A model generated the notes under the pieces. The model did no database searches. It was not told the origin of the DNA and worked only from the letters and a program-made list of their open reading frames with translations. From the NCBI GenBank assembly GCA_900316105.1, contig ONBR01000005.1, forward strand, positions 1 through 64,000: a stretch of DNA of 64,000 bases. Direction: 5' to 3'. The first letter of the stretch is position 1; each line of letters opens with the position of its first letter. Both the position numbers and the translations under genes were made by a program. Origin of the DNA: an uncultured Olsenella sp. (GTDB lineage: Bacteria > Actinomycetota > Coriobacteriia > Coriobacteriales > Atopobiaceae). Positions 1 through 8,971 of this stretch are shown here, piece after piece.

Positions 1-144
1 AGGCTCCAAGACATAAGTCGCCTCTACGCAAGCAGGGGGAGCCCCGCCCATTTATGGCCTGGCTGCCGGCTCTGACGGCGGCGAGGACAGGCCAAGGGGT
101 TGGGGGGGTTGGCGCGCGCTCCACGCGCCCTGCAGGATTGGTTC

Positions 145-182
145 TTGTTGCGCAACAAATTGGGGTTGGATGGGTTCATACT
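145..182 (+). promoter_or_regulatory. Palindromic operator plus -10 box upstream of zinc-ribbon gene
   Basis: A perfect 14-bp palindrome TTGTTGCGCAACAA lies at 145-158. Exactly 18 bases later there is a -10-like CATACT at 177-182. The same arrangement, with the same 18-base gap, precedes the other zinc-ribbon gene at 47885-47922. The palindrome would cover the -35 region, which itself is poor, so an activator or repressor site is a reasonable inference. Bases 1-144 hold no gene I can support. Confidence 0.5.
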
Positions 183-220
183 AGTGGTCAGCGATGATCA
201 CTAGGAGAAAGAGGCCTATC

Positions 221-1213
221 ATGTTTTGCCCAAAGTGCGGTACTCAGGTAAAGGATGGACAGAAGTTCTGCCCCAACTGTGGGAATAACCTGGCCGCTCG
301 GGACAATTCCTCAGAGCCTGCCCAGGATGCGGCTCCCGCTCCTGCCCCTGCGGCCGCTCCCTCGGCGTCCAAGCCTCCAATGCCTGCTTCCACCCCTGCG
401 TCTGCATCGGGAACCACCTTTGCCCCACAGACGGGCACCCGTTACGCACCACCTTCCTACCAGGCCGCTGCGGCTGCTCGGGAGTCCGCAAAAAAGGCAT
501 CCCTTACTACTGGCGGCATCGAGGGCATTGGAAAGATCGTCGGCAAGGCTGCCACCCTGGTCATGCTCTTCTTGCCCAGCCTCTCCTGTCCCCTCATCAA
601 GGGACTGCTTTCGTATGTAAAGCAGGGCGACGCGAACACCTACGCCCAGATGGCAGCCGTGGTTCCTGGATTGGACAAGCTCGCCGCGGGCGAGTGGAAC
701 ATGTGGGGTCTGCGTGATATGGCCAGCACCCTATCGTCCTTTGTCAGCCAGATGGGTTCGATGGGCGCAATGGGGGGGTCGACCCCTGGAGTTGCCGCGC
801 TGACCAGCTCCATCTCCTCGATCAACACCTATGTCACCCTTGCGACGGTCGTCTGGATCGTCGCCATCGTCGGTGTCGTCCTCGCCCTTGTCAATGACCT
901 GTCCGAGCAGGGCAAGATTTCGTTCAAGCTCAACCTTCCCTCCATGAAGATCGGCTTCTCGAACGTGGTCATGATCGTCGTCGCCGCACTCTCCCTTGCC
1001 TGGTGCATCATTGTATTGAACATAAACTCCAGCATTACGGGCTCGATTAACAGCCTCATGACGGCTAGCGGAAGCAATATCGGCGAGGCGGAGATCATGA
1101 TGTCGATGATCAGCTTCTTCGTCCTCCCCATCTGGCCCAAGCTGATCGTCCTCGTCTCTCTGGTCACGGCCTTCTGGTCCAACTTCTGCAAGGGCTTTGG
1201 CCTGGAGCGCTAG
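221..1213 (+). CDS. Zinc-ribbon membrane protein of unknown function
   Basis: The predicted protein of 330 residues opens with a CxxC-x10-CxxC zinc ribbon (MFCPKCG, then FCPNCG). A Pro/Ala/Ser-rich linker of about 70 residues follows, then four hydrophobic segments including LVMLFLPSLSCPLIKGLL, TLATVVWIVAIVGVVLALV and VVMIVVAALSLAWCIIVL. I chose ATG 221 over ATG 194 because AGGAGA at 203-208 is well placed for it and the zinc ribbon then begins at residue 2, as is usual for this domain. The topology suggests a cytoplasmic zinc ribbon on a membrane protein. No enzymatic motif is visible and I do not recognise a named family. It ends in a convergent arrangement with pyrE. Confidence 0.8.
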   Translation: MFCPKCGTQVKDGQKFCPNCGNNLAARDNSSEPAQDAAPAPAPAAAPSASKPPMPASTPASASGTTFAPQTGTRYAPPSYQAAAAARESAKKASLTTGGIEGIGKIVGKAATLVMLFLPSLSCPLIKGLLSYVKQGDANTYAQMAAVVPGLDKLAAGEWNMWGLRDMASTLSSFVSQMGSMGAMGGSTPGVAALTSSISSINTYVTLATVVWIVAIVGVVLALVNDLSEQGKISFKLNLPSMKIGFSNVVMIVVAALSLAWCIIVLNINSSITGSINSLMTASGSNIGEAEIMMSMISFFVLPIWPKLIVLVSLVTAFWSNFCKGFGLER

Positions 1214-1243
1214 CTCCTGGACCTGTTTGACAGCAAAAAGCAA

Positions 1244-1271
1244 GGGCGGCCATCCTCCTGGACGGCCGCCC
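1244..1271. terminator. Bidirectional hairpin between convergent genes
   Basis: GGGCGGCC at 1244-1251 pairs with GGCCGCCC at 1264-1271 around a 12-base loop. It is flanked by an A-rich stretch on the left (CAAAAAG) and AATTT on the right. It lies between the convergent 3' ends of the zinc-ribbon gene and pyrE. Confidence 0.7.
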
Positions 1272-1332
1272 AATTTCGTAGTTGGGGAGAAATAAGCGAT
1301 TTTCAAGCAAGACGCCTGGCGCCCACTGAGCC

Positions 1333-2016
1333 CTAGGCCTTGACCCCGTATTGCTCGTAGTAGGCGTCGATGGCAGACTTGAGCTTGTCGTCGATTACAA
1401 GCTTGCCGTCGACCTCGTGATTGTGAAGGGCCTCGGTGACCTCGCTCATCGTGACGATGGCGGAGGTGGGGAAGCCATACTTGTCCTGGATCTCGTCGAT
1501 GGCCGCTTTCTGGCCACCCTTGCCGACCTCCTGGCGATTCAGTGAGACCATGAGGCCAACGACCTCCACGTCGGCTGTGGCCTTGAGCTTGGGGTAGGTC
1601 TCGTCGATTGACTTGCCGGAGGTGGTCACGTCCTCCACGATGACCACACGGTCACCGTCATGAAGCTCTGCGCCCAGAAGCTGGCCCTTGTCGGCACCGT
1701 GGTCCTTGGCCTCCTTGCGATCGGAGCAGTAGCGGGCTTCCTTGCCATAAAGCTCATCCAATGCGATGCAGGTTACGACGGAAAGGGGAATGCCCTTGTA
1801 GGCGGGGCCAAAGACCACGTCAAAGTCCAGCCCAAAGGCCTCGTGGATGGCCTGGGCATAGTAGCGACCCAGCTGGTGGAGTTGAGCGCCCGTCACATAT
1901 GCACCTGCGTTCATGAAGAAGGGTGACTTGCGGCCGCTCTTGAGCGTGAAGTCGCCAAACTTCAGAACGTCACTCTGAACCATGAAGTGGATAAAGTCGC
2001 GCTTGTAATCCTCCAT
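1333..2016 (-). CDS. pyrE: Orotate phosphoribosyltransferase
   Basis: The 227-residue protein transfers PRPP ribose-5-phosphate to orotate, the fifth step of de novo UMP synthesis, in the cytoplasm. The PRPP-binding signature VVIVEDVTTSGKS is at residues 124-136. The GRKSPFFMNAG substrate loop near residues 28-38 and FGPAYKGIPL near 69-78 are typical of OPRTases. Length is at the upper end of the family norm (about 210-230). It is monocistronic here, with no other pyr gene nearby. Its upstream region contains a palindromic repeat (2064-2096) that could affect expression. Confidence 0.95.
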   Translation of the reverse strand: MEDYKRDFIHFMVQSDVLKFGDFTLKSGRKSPFFMNAGAYVTGAQLHQLGRYYAQAIHEAFGLDFDVVFGPAYKGIPLSVVTCIALDELYGKEARYCSDRKEAKDHGADKGQLLGAELHDGDRVVIVEDVTTSGKSIDETYPKLKATADVEVVGLMVSLNRQEVGKGGQKAAIDEIQDKYGFPTSAIVTMSEVTEALHNHEVDGKLVIDDKLKSAIDAYYEQYGVKA

Positions 2017-2063
2017 GTGGCCTCCTTGGCTGCTTGCGTGGGTATGCCTTCATGGTAGTCAAA

Positions 2064-2096
2064 ATGTGACATTTTCCTCAGGGGAAACTGTCACAT
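2064..2096. repeat. Palindromic repeat, variant copy of the TGTGAC...GTCACA family
   Basis: Perfect 8-bp outer arms ATGTGACA and TGTCACAT enclose an imperfect inner stem (TTTTCC / GGGGAAA). The 33-bp length and the arms match the palindrome family found at 49712, 50244, 60976, 61204 and 63721. It lies in the divergent region between pyrE and the C39-like peptidase gene, where it might double as an operator. Confidence 0.6.
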
Positions 2097-2159
2097 CCAG
2101 CAGAGCACTATCCTGACAAAGGCAAAAATCGGTTCTGGACAAGGGTAGGTCCTCTCTCT

Positions 2160-3302
2160 TTGGCTTCTCGGACACGACATAGGCAGCGTACGAATCACAA
2201 TCGAACGACCATGGCGGCACGCCAGAGGTCATGGCGTCGCGTGGCCTTGCACGGAATCGTCCGTCGTAGGAAGGCAGCCCAGGGGAGCATGAGCCTTAGC
2301 TGCGGGCGAGTCGTGCATTCTTCTGTGGGCAACCTTCGCGGCCAGGCGGTCAGGGCGGCGACCTCGACTCTTAGGCAGGTTGGCGATTGGGTGGGCAGGA
2401 AAGGCTCCCGTCGGGCCGCCCTTGCCGGTGCTGCTGCCCTGGCGGTAACCGTGGCCTGTCTGGGCGTCGTCCTGGTGGGTCCAGCCGCAAGGCATCCGGC
2501 GCAAGGCTCACAGGAAGAGGAAGGGGAAGAAGCCCCCGCGAAGCCCCGTAGTTGGACCTTTCCCCCAAGCCTGGAGCACCAGACCGCAAGGGACCTCGAC
2601 GATCTGGGCACGAGGGACCCGCGGGTGGCGGAAGTCCTGGACAGGCTTTCGGAATACGAGCACATCGGATCTGGATCAGAGCACGAGGAGGTTAAGCTCC
2701 TGCGCCTCCTTGCTCACGAGCCCGCCGCGCGTGACTTCGTTCGGGAGCTACCAGACCGCTATCCCCAGGAGCAGGCTGACCCCTATGACCAGGTAGCGAC
2801 CGAGGGCGTCGTTCCCGTCCTCTACCAGTGGGATCAGCGATGGGCCTACACACAGTACTGTGGCATGGAGTTTGGTGCCACTGGCTGCTGTCCCACCGCC
2901 ATGTCCATGGTCTACATGGCAGTCACGGGCAAGAACGACGTGACCCCGCCCATTATGGGTCGGCTGGCGACTGCCGAGGGCTATGCCGATGCTGACTCGG
3001 GTACCTATGGCAACTTCGTTGACTTTGCCGCCCGACACTTTGGCCTGCCCTGCCGGGAGATTGGTGTCTCGCGCGAGGGACTCCTACAGTCTCTGGGCCA
3101 GGGATGCATCGTCGTGGCCAGCATGGGACCAGGGGACTTCACGGATGGTGCTCACTACATAGTGATTACGGGAGTTGCGGAAGACGGCGGCCTGACCATT
3201 CATGACCCCTATTCGCAGCTTCACACAGAGCAGAGCTGGGACATCCAGACAATACTCTCCCAGGCGCGTCGCATGCATGCCTTCCAGCTTCCCAGGTCTT
3301 GA
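2160..3302 (+). CDS. Membrane-anchored C39-like cysteine peptidase
   Basis: The 380-residue protein has a long basic N-terminus, one membrane segment at about residues 86-108 and an acidic linker. The C-terminal domain from about residue 217 resembles the Peptidase_C39_2 (papain-like) fold. The core GATGCCPTAMSMV carries the candidate nucleophile (Cys243 or Cys244). GAHYIVITGV supplies the expected His, and a later Asp (HDPYSQ) could complete the site. The likely location is extracellular, anchored to the membrane. The start is uncertain: ATG 2211 would give a shorter basic tail. The substrate is unknown. It converges on the Pel operon but shows no sign of belonging to it. Confidence 0.75.
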   Translation: MASRTRHRQRTNHNRTTMAARQRSWRRVALHGIVRRRKAAQGSMSLSCGRVVHSSVGNLRGQAVRAATSTLRQVGDWVGRKGSRRAALAGAAALAVTVACLGVVLVGPAARHPAQGSQEEEGEEAPAKPRSWTFPPSLEHQTARDLDDLGTRDPRVAEVLDRLSEYEHIGSGSEHEEVKLLRLLAHEPAARDFVRELPDRYPQEQADPYDQVATEGVVPVLYQWDQRWAYTQYCGMEFGATGCCPTAMSMVYMAVTGKNDVTPPIMGRLATAEGYADADSGTYGNFVDFAARHFGLPCREIGVSREGLLQSLGQGCIVVASMGPGDFTDGAHYIVITGVAEDGGLTIHDPYSQLHTEQSWDIQTILSQARRMHAFQLPRS

Positions 3303-3327
3303 CAAACCCCTGAGAACCCCGCCCGCT

Positions 3328-4758
3328 CTAGTAGAGGCGGCTGATCTTTTCCAAGAGTCCAGTGCGTTCCTGGGCTACCAGGGGCTGATTGGACAGGATG
3401 GTGTAGGGGAGGTTCCTCGTGTAGAGGAAGAGCCTCAGCCAGGATACGAAGAGATAGACCAGAGAGGCTATGACGAAGCCCAGGCTGTAGTATTCCTCGG
3501 GCAGGGCGGTTGCCGCCAGAGAGAGGACCAACGAGGTGATGCCAAAGGTCGCATTGGCTATGGCGGCGCCGTGAATGTTGCTGTAGTAGAGGCACATGAG
3601 GGTCACGACATTGCCGATGGCGTAGGCACAGTAACCCACACAGAGGATGACGAAATAGGAACCCATGGTGGGCGTGAACCCCAGGGGCAGACTTTGCAGG
3701 AGCGTGGACCCCACGGAGATCGAGAGGCCTGAGGCTATGATTTGCTTGAGGGACAGGTCGCCCAGCTCGCGCTCCAGGATGAGGAGCATCTCCTCCTGTT
3801 GGCCGTCGATCTCGGTGATGGAGCCATCTGCGTTGAAGAGGTCGTAGTAGTGGCGGTATGAGGGGTAGAAGTTGACCTCCGTAGATACGACGAAGGTGAC
3901 CTGGGTAATCAGTACCGACAGATAGGCAAAGAAGGATGCCGTGTCCCTTTCTGGGGAGGCATAGTACATGGGTGCCACCTGGATGCCCTGGGGTCCCAGC
4001 CACGAGATAACGATGAAGGAGAAGAGGCCGACGTAGGAGCTGAGGCCAACGATGATTAGGTCTCGGTATTGGCCCAGCCAGCTCACCCAAAGTAGATAGT
4101 GCCTGCGGGCGTTGGGGAAGTAGCGGTAGAGCAGGAGCACTGAGTAGATGATCATGACGCCGTAGCCAAAGGCCACGCCCAGCATGAAGCCTTCCAGGGT
4201 GGGTCCCAGAATCCGATAGGCCACCCAGCTCACGAGGAAGGACGTGCCGATTGCCAGGAAATAGGCTATCAGGATGCTGCGGTAGTCCTTGATGGCAGTC
4301 AGGTAGCTCGTGGCCATCCAGACCACGATGAGCTCGCAGAAGAGCATGAGGTTGAGGACTACCAGCGTGAAGCCCTGACCCGTCTGCAGTTGGAATGCCA
4401 GACAGGCCAAAAAGCCGATGGGCAAGAGGATCATGAGCGAACCCTCGAAGGAGGGGAGGACCAGGTCGTTGCGCTCCTGGTAGAGCATGTCGGCGATGTA
4501 GCGGGTGACGGGCATGGAGATGGTGCCGGTGAGTATCAGGGAGCCCAGGAGCGCATAGGTGGTCATGCAGACCAGAAGGTTGCGGTCGTTGACGGGCAGA
4601 CCGAAGGCAGTTCCCATGAGCTGGACGGAGCCGATGAAGGCGACGCCAAGGAGCATGGGGCCAGTGACCACCAGGCTGGTATAGGCATAGGCGCGCATCT
4701 TGCTGACGATGCCACGCTTGTCAAAGAGCCTTCGGAGTTCGAATCCGATGCCTGCCAT
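3328..4758 (-). CDS. pelG: Pel polysaccharide transporter PelG
   Basis: The 476-residue, about 12-helix membrane protein begins with the family hallmark MAGIGFELRRLF. PelG is a MATE/Wzx-like inner-membrane protein that works with the PelF glycosyltransferase and the PelD/PelE scaffold to export the growing Pel chain. Length matches the family (about 455-475). It is the last gene of the minus-strand pel operon, starting 3 bases after the pelF stop. The order (pelF then pelG) is the usual one. No frameshift or missing segment is apparent. Confidence 0.92.
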   Translation of the reverse strand: MAGIGFELRRLFDKRGIVSKMRAYAYTSLVVTGPMLLGVAFIGSVQLMGTAFGLPVNDRNLLVCMTTYALLGSLILTGTISMPVTRYIADMLYQERNDLVLPSFEGSLMILLPIGFLACLAFQLQTGQGFTLVVLNLMLFCELIVVWMATSYLTAIKDYRSILIAYFLAIGTSFLVSWVAYRILGPTLEGFMLGVAFGYGVMIIYSVLLLYRYFPNARRHYLLWVSWLGQYRDLIIVGLSSYVGLFSFIVISWLGPQGIQVAPMYYASPERDTASFFAYLSVLITQVTFVVSTEVNFYPSYRHYYDLFNADGSITEIDGQQEEMLLILERELGDLSLKQIIASGLSISVGSTLLQSLPLGFTPTMGSYFVILCVGYCAYAIGNVVTLMCLYYSNIHGAAIANATFGITSLVLSLAATALPEEYYSLGFVIASLVYLFVSWLRLFLYTRNLPYTILSNQPLVAQERTGLLEKISRLY

Positions 4759-4761
4759 GGC

Positions 4762-6213
4762 CTATGCCCCCTCTTCCTTGTGTCCCGACTTCTTGAACTC
4801 GTCCATCACCTGTTGGTACACGTTCTCGTAGCCCTCCATCATGCCGGACGTGCGATAGTAGCGCTCGACACGTTGCTGGCCGGCCTCGCCCATCTGCAGA
4901 CGCAGGCGGGAGTTGCGGCAGAGGACCTCCATGGCGTCGGCCATGGCCTTGCGGTCCATGGGCGGCACGATGATGCCGGATGGTCCCAGCAGGTCACCAG
5001 GAGCGCCCTGAAGGAGCTCACGGCAGGATCCCACGTCCGTGGTGACGGCGGGCCGCGCTGCCGCCATGGACTCCAGGATGCAGAGGGGCTGTCCCTCCGA
5101 GATGCTTGAGAGGACCGTGAAGTCGAACTTTGCCAGGTACTCCACGGTGCTCTGGTGTCCCAGGAAGAAGAGGTTGTGCAGGTCAAGGTTCTGCACCAGC
5201 TCGTGGCACTCCCTGCCGTAGTCTTCGTCGTCCGTATCTCCCAGGATGTCCAGCTCCACGGCGTCCTCGCCCATGCGCTGAGTCAGCTCGTAGAAGGCGT
5301 AGATCATCGTCTTGACGTCCTTGATGCGGGCCAGGCGAATGACGGCTCCAATGATGGTCTTCTTTTCGGGGGCCTTTGGGGGGACCTGCGAGAAGCGCTC
5401 GAAGTCCACGCCGTTGTGTATGACGGTGCACTTTTGGGCGTCCGCACCAAGGTCCACCTGGATGGCGCGGGCGGCATCAAAGAGGCTTGTGATGGCCGCG
5501 GCGTTCGAGTAACAGATGTTGGAGAGCATGTAGAAGAAGCGAATCCAACGACGCTTGAACTTTGGCTCGACCCAATTGGCTCGGATGAGCTCTTCCTCGC
5601 GCTCGCGGCTGTAGATGCCGTGCTCGGTCAGGATGAGGGGTTTGCCCGTCTGCATGTGCGCCATGGAGCCCAGGAGGCCGCCGTAGCCAGTGCAGATGGT
5701 GTGATAGAGGTCTGCCTGGGGGATTTTCTGACAGAGCAGGTGAAGTACGGGCAAGAGCATGGAGCGCGAGGTGTGGAAGGTCTTTGCGAAGGGAAGGTGG
5801 GCGTACTTCCTGCGGCAGACCTGGGTGACCATGCGCAGGTAGTCCTCGCCCATGAGGACCTCCAGGGGGTCGGCTCCGCCCTGGAAGAGGTCGATCAGGA
5901 CCTGCCAGTCGGGGTCCTCGCAAGCAAAGAGTCGACTTAGGGCCTCGAGCTCCTCTATGGTGAAGCGGTTCTTGTTCTTCTTGCTCTGGCGAGGGGGCTT
6001 GCGCAGGAGCTGGGTATCCAGAAACACCTGGTGGACCTCCGTCACGTTGGGCGGAAGTTCGTAGGCAAAGTGGTCTTTGTCCCTCGCGTGAGCTCCGATG
6101 GTCCAGAGGACGAACTCGTGCTGGGGACTGTTGCGGATGAAGGTGTGGGTCCAGGACGAGACGCCGCCGTGGACGAAGGGGTAGGAGCCCTCGAGGATTA
6201 GGCAGACCCTCAT
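4762..6213 (-). CDS. pelF: Pel polysaccharide glycosyltransferase PelF
   Basis: The 483-residue GT4 family enzyme is predicted to polymerise UDP-N-acetylhexosamine into Pel. The N-terminus MRVCLILEGSYPFVHGG and the following WTHTFI are characteristic of PelF. The retaining-GT4 EX7E motif is E373 to E381 within SEGQPLCILE. The nucleotide-sugar site includes RLARIKDVKTMI near residues 293-304. The ATG overlaps the stop of the upstream deacetylase gene by 4 bases (ATGA), which indicates translational coupling within the pel operon. It is cytoplasmic and expected to dock on PelD/E/G. Confidence 0.94.
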   Translation of the reverse strand: MRVCLILEGSYPFVHGGVSSWTHTFIRNSPQHEFVLWTIGAHARDKDHFAYELPPNVTEVHQVFLDTQLLRKPPRQSKKNKNRFTIEELEALSRLFACEDPDWQVLIDLFQGGADPLEVLMGEDYLRMVTQVCRRKYAHLPFAKTFHTSRSMLLPVLHLLCQKIPQADLYHTICTGYGGLLGSMAHMQTGKPLILTEHGIYSREREEELIRANWVEPKFKRRWIRFFYMLSNICYSNAAAITSLFDAARAIQVDLGADAQKCTVIHNGVDFERFSQVPPKAPEKKTIIGAVIRLARIKDVKTMIYAFYELTQRMGEDAVELDILGDTDDEDYGRECHELVQNLDLHNLFFLGHQSTVEYLAKFDFTVLSSISEGQPLCILESMAAARPAVTTDVGSCRELLQGAPGDLLGPSGIIVPPMDRKAMADAMEVLCRNSRLRLQMGEAGQQRVERYYRTSGMMEGYENVYQQVMDEFKKSGHKEEGA

Positions 6214-8093
6214 GGCGCCTCCTTCTGTATGGTGACATCGGCGGTCCTTGCGTCCAGGAGGTAGAGGGAGTCGGTGACCTGCCTAAGGGTTCCGCCTGTC
6301 ACGGAGGCAGGCTTTGAGTCAGAGAGGCGGACGAAGAGGTAGGTGCCGTCCAAGTAACCGTCCAGGTGGATGCTCATGGCCGAGTCGTCCTCGCTGACCT
6401 GCGGCGTTACCATGGCATAGCGCTGTACCGCACCGGCCATCCCAGAACCCGTCAGATGACGTATGCCAGGTGCGTTTTGGTCCACCCAGGTCATGTGGGC
6501 TTCCAGGCCGTTGCGCATCGCCGCCCACCCCTTGTCAGCACCACGGGCCTCGTCGGTCACGTCGTCCGGGTGGATGAAGTGCGAGTTCACATAGTGGAGG
6601 TTGAGCTCCGAAAGGGCGAGGAATTCCTCGTCCGCAGAGGCAATCTCCCCTGAGGTCACACGGGGAATCTCGACGATGCCATCGGCGGAGACGGTGAACT
6701 CCTGGTCGTAGGCGTTGCCTCCGGGCAGGTAGACGCTGGCTATGGCACGGATGGCACCGTTTTCGGCAATGACCTCTCGACCGTCTCTGGACAGTATGTT
6801 CGAGGGAGGGACGTATACCACTGGGTCAGACTTGTCGAACTGATCATGGGCGAAGGTCTGAAGTTCCTTCAGGGAGTCAGACATGGCCTTTGGGCTACTC
6901 CAGATGCCGTAGTCCTGTCCCTGGGTGTAGAAGGTGTCCCTGTCCACCAGGGGCTGGTGGTTGTATCCGTGCAACGCCAGCTCCCCACCATGGGCAAAGA
7001 GGAGGCTTCCGTAATACTGATGGCCGTAGGCTGAGGTCGGGCGGTCGAAGCTTCCATCAGTGCGGCTGTCGTAGGTCTCGATGAGGGCGCCGGTGTAGCT
7101 GATGTCGTGTTCCTCCGCGAGCCGGTTGATATCGGGCCACCAGACATTGGAGTAGAACTGGCTGGTGGTCATCCCGTAGTCGCGCGACAAGTAGGGGCTC
7201 GTGCCTGTCGGCGCTGGTGCCGGGCAGTCGTCGATGTAGTAGATGGAGCCGTCTATGACAGGGTAGACGCAGCTGGTTCCAAGGAGCGTATATGCCTGGG
7301 CACAGACGCCACGGCCGATCTTTCCCCAGAGGTTGAGGTTGTTGACGCAGACCCTGCCCGTGCCAAAGTCATTCGTCCATACCAGGGGCAAGCCTTTTGT
7401 GGTTGACGCCCAGGCCCTGCCCGTGGAGAGCGAGACTACCAGGGAGTTGAGCGAGGTGCGGGGCAGCTGGTAGGACTGTCCACCGCCTACCATGAAGCCT
7501 CCGGTGCAGGTAAAGTCCTCCGGCGACAGTGACTGGTAGTCGCTTTGGGGAACGATGCCCAAGAGGTCGGCGTACTCGCCTATGCCCCTTGCCCCCCAGG
7601 GACTACAGCCCAAGAGGAGCTGGCCACCCTGGGATACCCAGCCGCGAAGGGTTGGCAATAGGGTCCTTAGCTGCTGATAGTTGCTGATGGTCACGACTAC
7701 CTTGCGATACCTGGTGAGGTCGGGCAGACTTGAGCTGGAGACATCTGCCTCGTCAAAGCCCACGCGCATTTCGGCGAACACGGATTGATAGAGCTGCTCT
7801 ATCGTGAGGCTGTTCATGTCGTTGGAGTCATAGACGACCAGGCAGTCCGTGGTCGAGGCCACCTTCACGTGGCTGGTGTCTACCTCTTTGCTGTCAAGCA
7901 TCTGGTTGGACAAGGAGGAGCCCGTGGAGTTTGACCGCCCTATCTGGGCATAGACGAGGAAGGCGATGGCGCAGAGGATGCCAAAGGTCAGGAGCACCGT
8001 GCGATACCAATGGATGGGGTGGGCGGAGTGCCTGTAGTCCAGAGGGTCGAGCTTCCAGGAGCTGTCCTCGGTCGTCTGATGGGAGGGTCTCAT
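6210..8093 (-). CDS. pelA: PelA-like membrane-anchored polysaccharide deacetylase (DUF2194-like)
   Basis: The 627-residue protein has a single membrane segment at about residues 32-49, so the rest should lie outside the cell. A Rossmann/amidotransferase-like region follows (about 80-270, with VVVTISNYQQL and GGQLLLGCSPWG). The deacetylase-like domain carries the metal/base motif YIDD at 286-289 and HGYNHQ at 375-380, which fit a polysaccharide-deacetylase zinc site. No separate glycoside-hydrolase domain is obvious, unlike PelA of Pseudomonas. Position in the operon and 4-base overlaps on both sides support a role in partially de-N-acetylating Pel to make it cationic. Confidence 0.8.
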   Translation of the reverse strand: MRPSHQTTEDSSWKLDPLDYRHSAHPIHWYRTVLLTFGILCAIAFLVYAQIGRSNSTGSSLSNQMLDSKEVDTSHVKVASTTDCLVVYDSNDMNSLTIEQLYQSVFAEMRVGFDEADVSSSSLPDLTRYRKVVVTISNYQQLRTLLPTLRGWVSQGGQLLLGCSPWGARGIGEYADLLGIVPQSDYQSLSPEDFTCTGGFMVGGGQSYQLPRTSLNSLVVSLSTGRAWASTTKGLPLVWTNDFGTGRVCVNNLNLWGKIGRGVCAQAYTLLGTSCVYPVIDGSIYYIDDCPAPAPTGTSPYLSRDYGMTTSQFYSNVWWPDINRLAEEHDISYTGALIETYDSRTDGSFDRPTSAYGHQYYGSLLFAHGGELALHGYNHQPLVDRDTFYTQGQDYGIWSSPKAMSDSLKELQTFAHDQFDKSDPVVYVPPSNILSRDGREVIAENGAIRAIASVYLPGGNAYDQEFTVSADGIVEIPRVTSGEIASADEEFLALSELNLHYVNSHFIHPDDVTDEARGADKGWAAMRNGLEAHMTWVDQNAPGIRHLTGSGMAGAVQRYAMVTPQVSEDDSAMSIHLDGYLDGTYLFVRLSDSKPASVTGGTLRQVTDSLYLLDARTADVTIQKEAP

Positions 8094-8971
8094 GCTGCCC
8101 CCCAGAATTCCATGGCTTCCTTGACTTCGTCGGTCTTGAAGCCGGTGTTCTTCCTCATCCTATCAACCAGGGTGTGGACGCCGTCGGCGTTACGGGTTAT
8201 GACGCAGTAGCGCAAGCGGGAGCACCATACGTCCTGGGAGTCGGGCCAAGTCTCCTCCATGTCGGACAGGAGCCTATCTGCCTCGTCGAACCTCCCCGCG
8301 TTCAGGAGCTGCTTGACCAACTTTCGGTCGTCTGCCAGAGCCTCTGCCTTTCGGTGCTTCTCCTCCAGGAGATGGAGGTACTCTCCGCGCATCTGCAGGA
8401 GCAGCTGTCCCTGAAGGAGATCAGACGCCAGGTAGCGCTCCATGAAGACGATGGCAGCCGCAAGGAGGGACATGTCGTCTGGGTCCTCCTTGTGCATGGC
8501 CATAAGCTCGCGGAACTCCTTTTCGTAGGCGTGAGAGAACTCCGCCAGGGCGGTCGAGGCGTAGTGAGAGACCTCGGAGTCGTCGTTGTTGCGGGCGCTC
8601 GCAATGGTGGAGATGTAGCTTTCGGAGTCGCCCAAGAGGGCCTGGACCATGGCCTCGCGGCGGGTGGCGGTGTCATCCACTATGAGGGCGTCCTCAAGGG
8701 GAACGGCATTCTCCTCGTTGTTGGCATCCAACTCCTCGCTGACCGACTGGTCCTCGGGCTGTGCCAGATCTGGAATGTCCCCCTCCTTGCTACCCTCGAG
8801 ACCGCGGGATCTCAGCTGAGAGAGCATGAGGATGATGACCTCGCCCACGATGGGCAGACAGGCTGCAATGACCAGCGCCGGCGCGTCCAGGTTCAGCTTG
8901 TGCATGCGGTACAGGACGAAGACCAGTGCGAAGAAGACCAGGTGGACGATGAAGACGCGGAGGCCGATCAT
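8090..8971 (-). CDS. pelE: PelE-like membrane scaffold protein
   Basis: I start this gene at ATG 8971 (MIGLRVFIVHLVF), which overlaps the pelD stop as ATGA. The longer frame start at 9004 would run into pelD. The product of about 293 residues has two N-terminal hydrophobic segments (about 4-20 and 28-45). An acidic linker and a long helical region resembling TPR repeats follow (for example LLNAGRFDEADRLLSDMEE). That architecture is the one described for PelE, the inner-membrane partner of PelD. Sequence similarity cannot be judged by eye, so the name rests on architecture and operon position. Confidence 0.72.
   Translation of the reverse strand: MIGLRVFIVHLVFFALVFVLYRMHKLNLDAPALVIAACLPIVGEVIILMLSQLRSRGLEGSKEGDIPDLAQPEDQSVSEELDANNEENAVPLEDALIVDDTATRREAMVQALLGDSESYISTIASARNNDDSEVSHYASTALAEFSHAYEKEFRELMAMHKEDPDDMSLLAAAIVFMERYLASDLLQGQLLLQMRGEYLHLLEEKHRKAEALADDRKLVKQLLNAGRFDEADRLLSDMEETWPDSQDVWCSRLRYCVITRNADGVHTLVDRMRKNTGFKTDEVKEAMEFWGAA

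Noticed and set aside
2064-2096. CRP/FNR-type operator (TGTGA-N6-TCACA)
   Set aside because: The half-sites are separated by about 21 bases, not 6, and the element fits the 33-bp palindrome family better.
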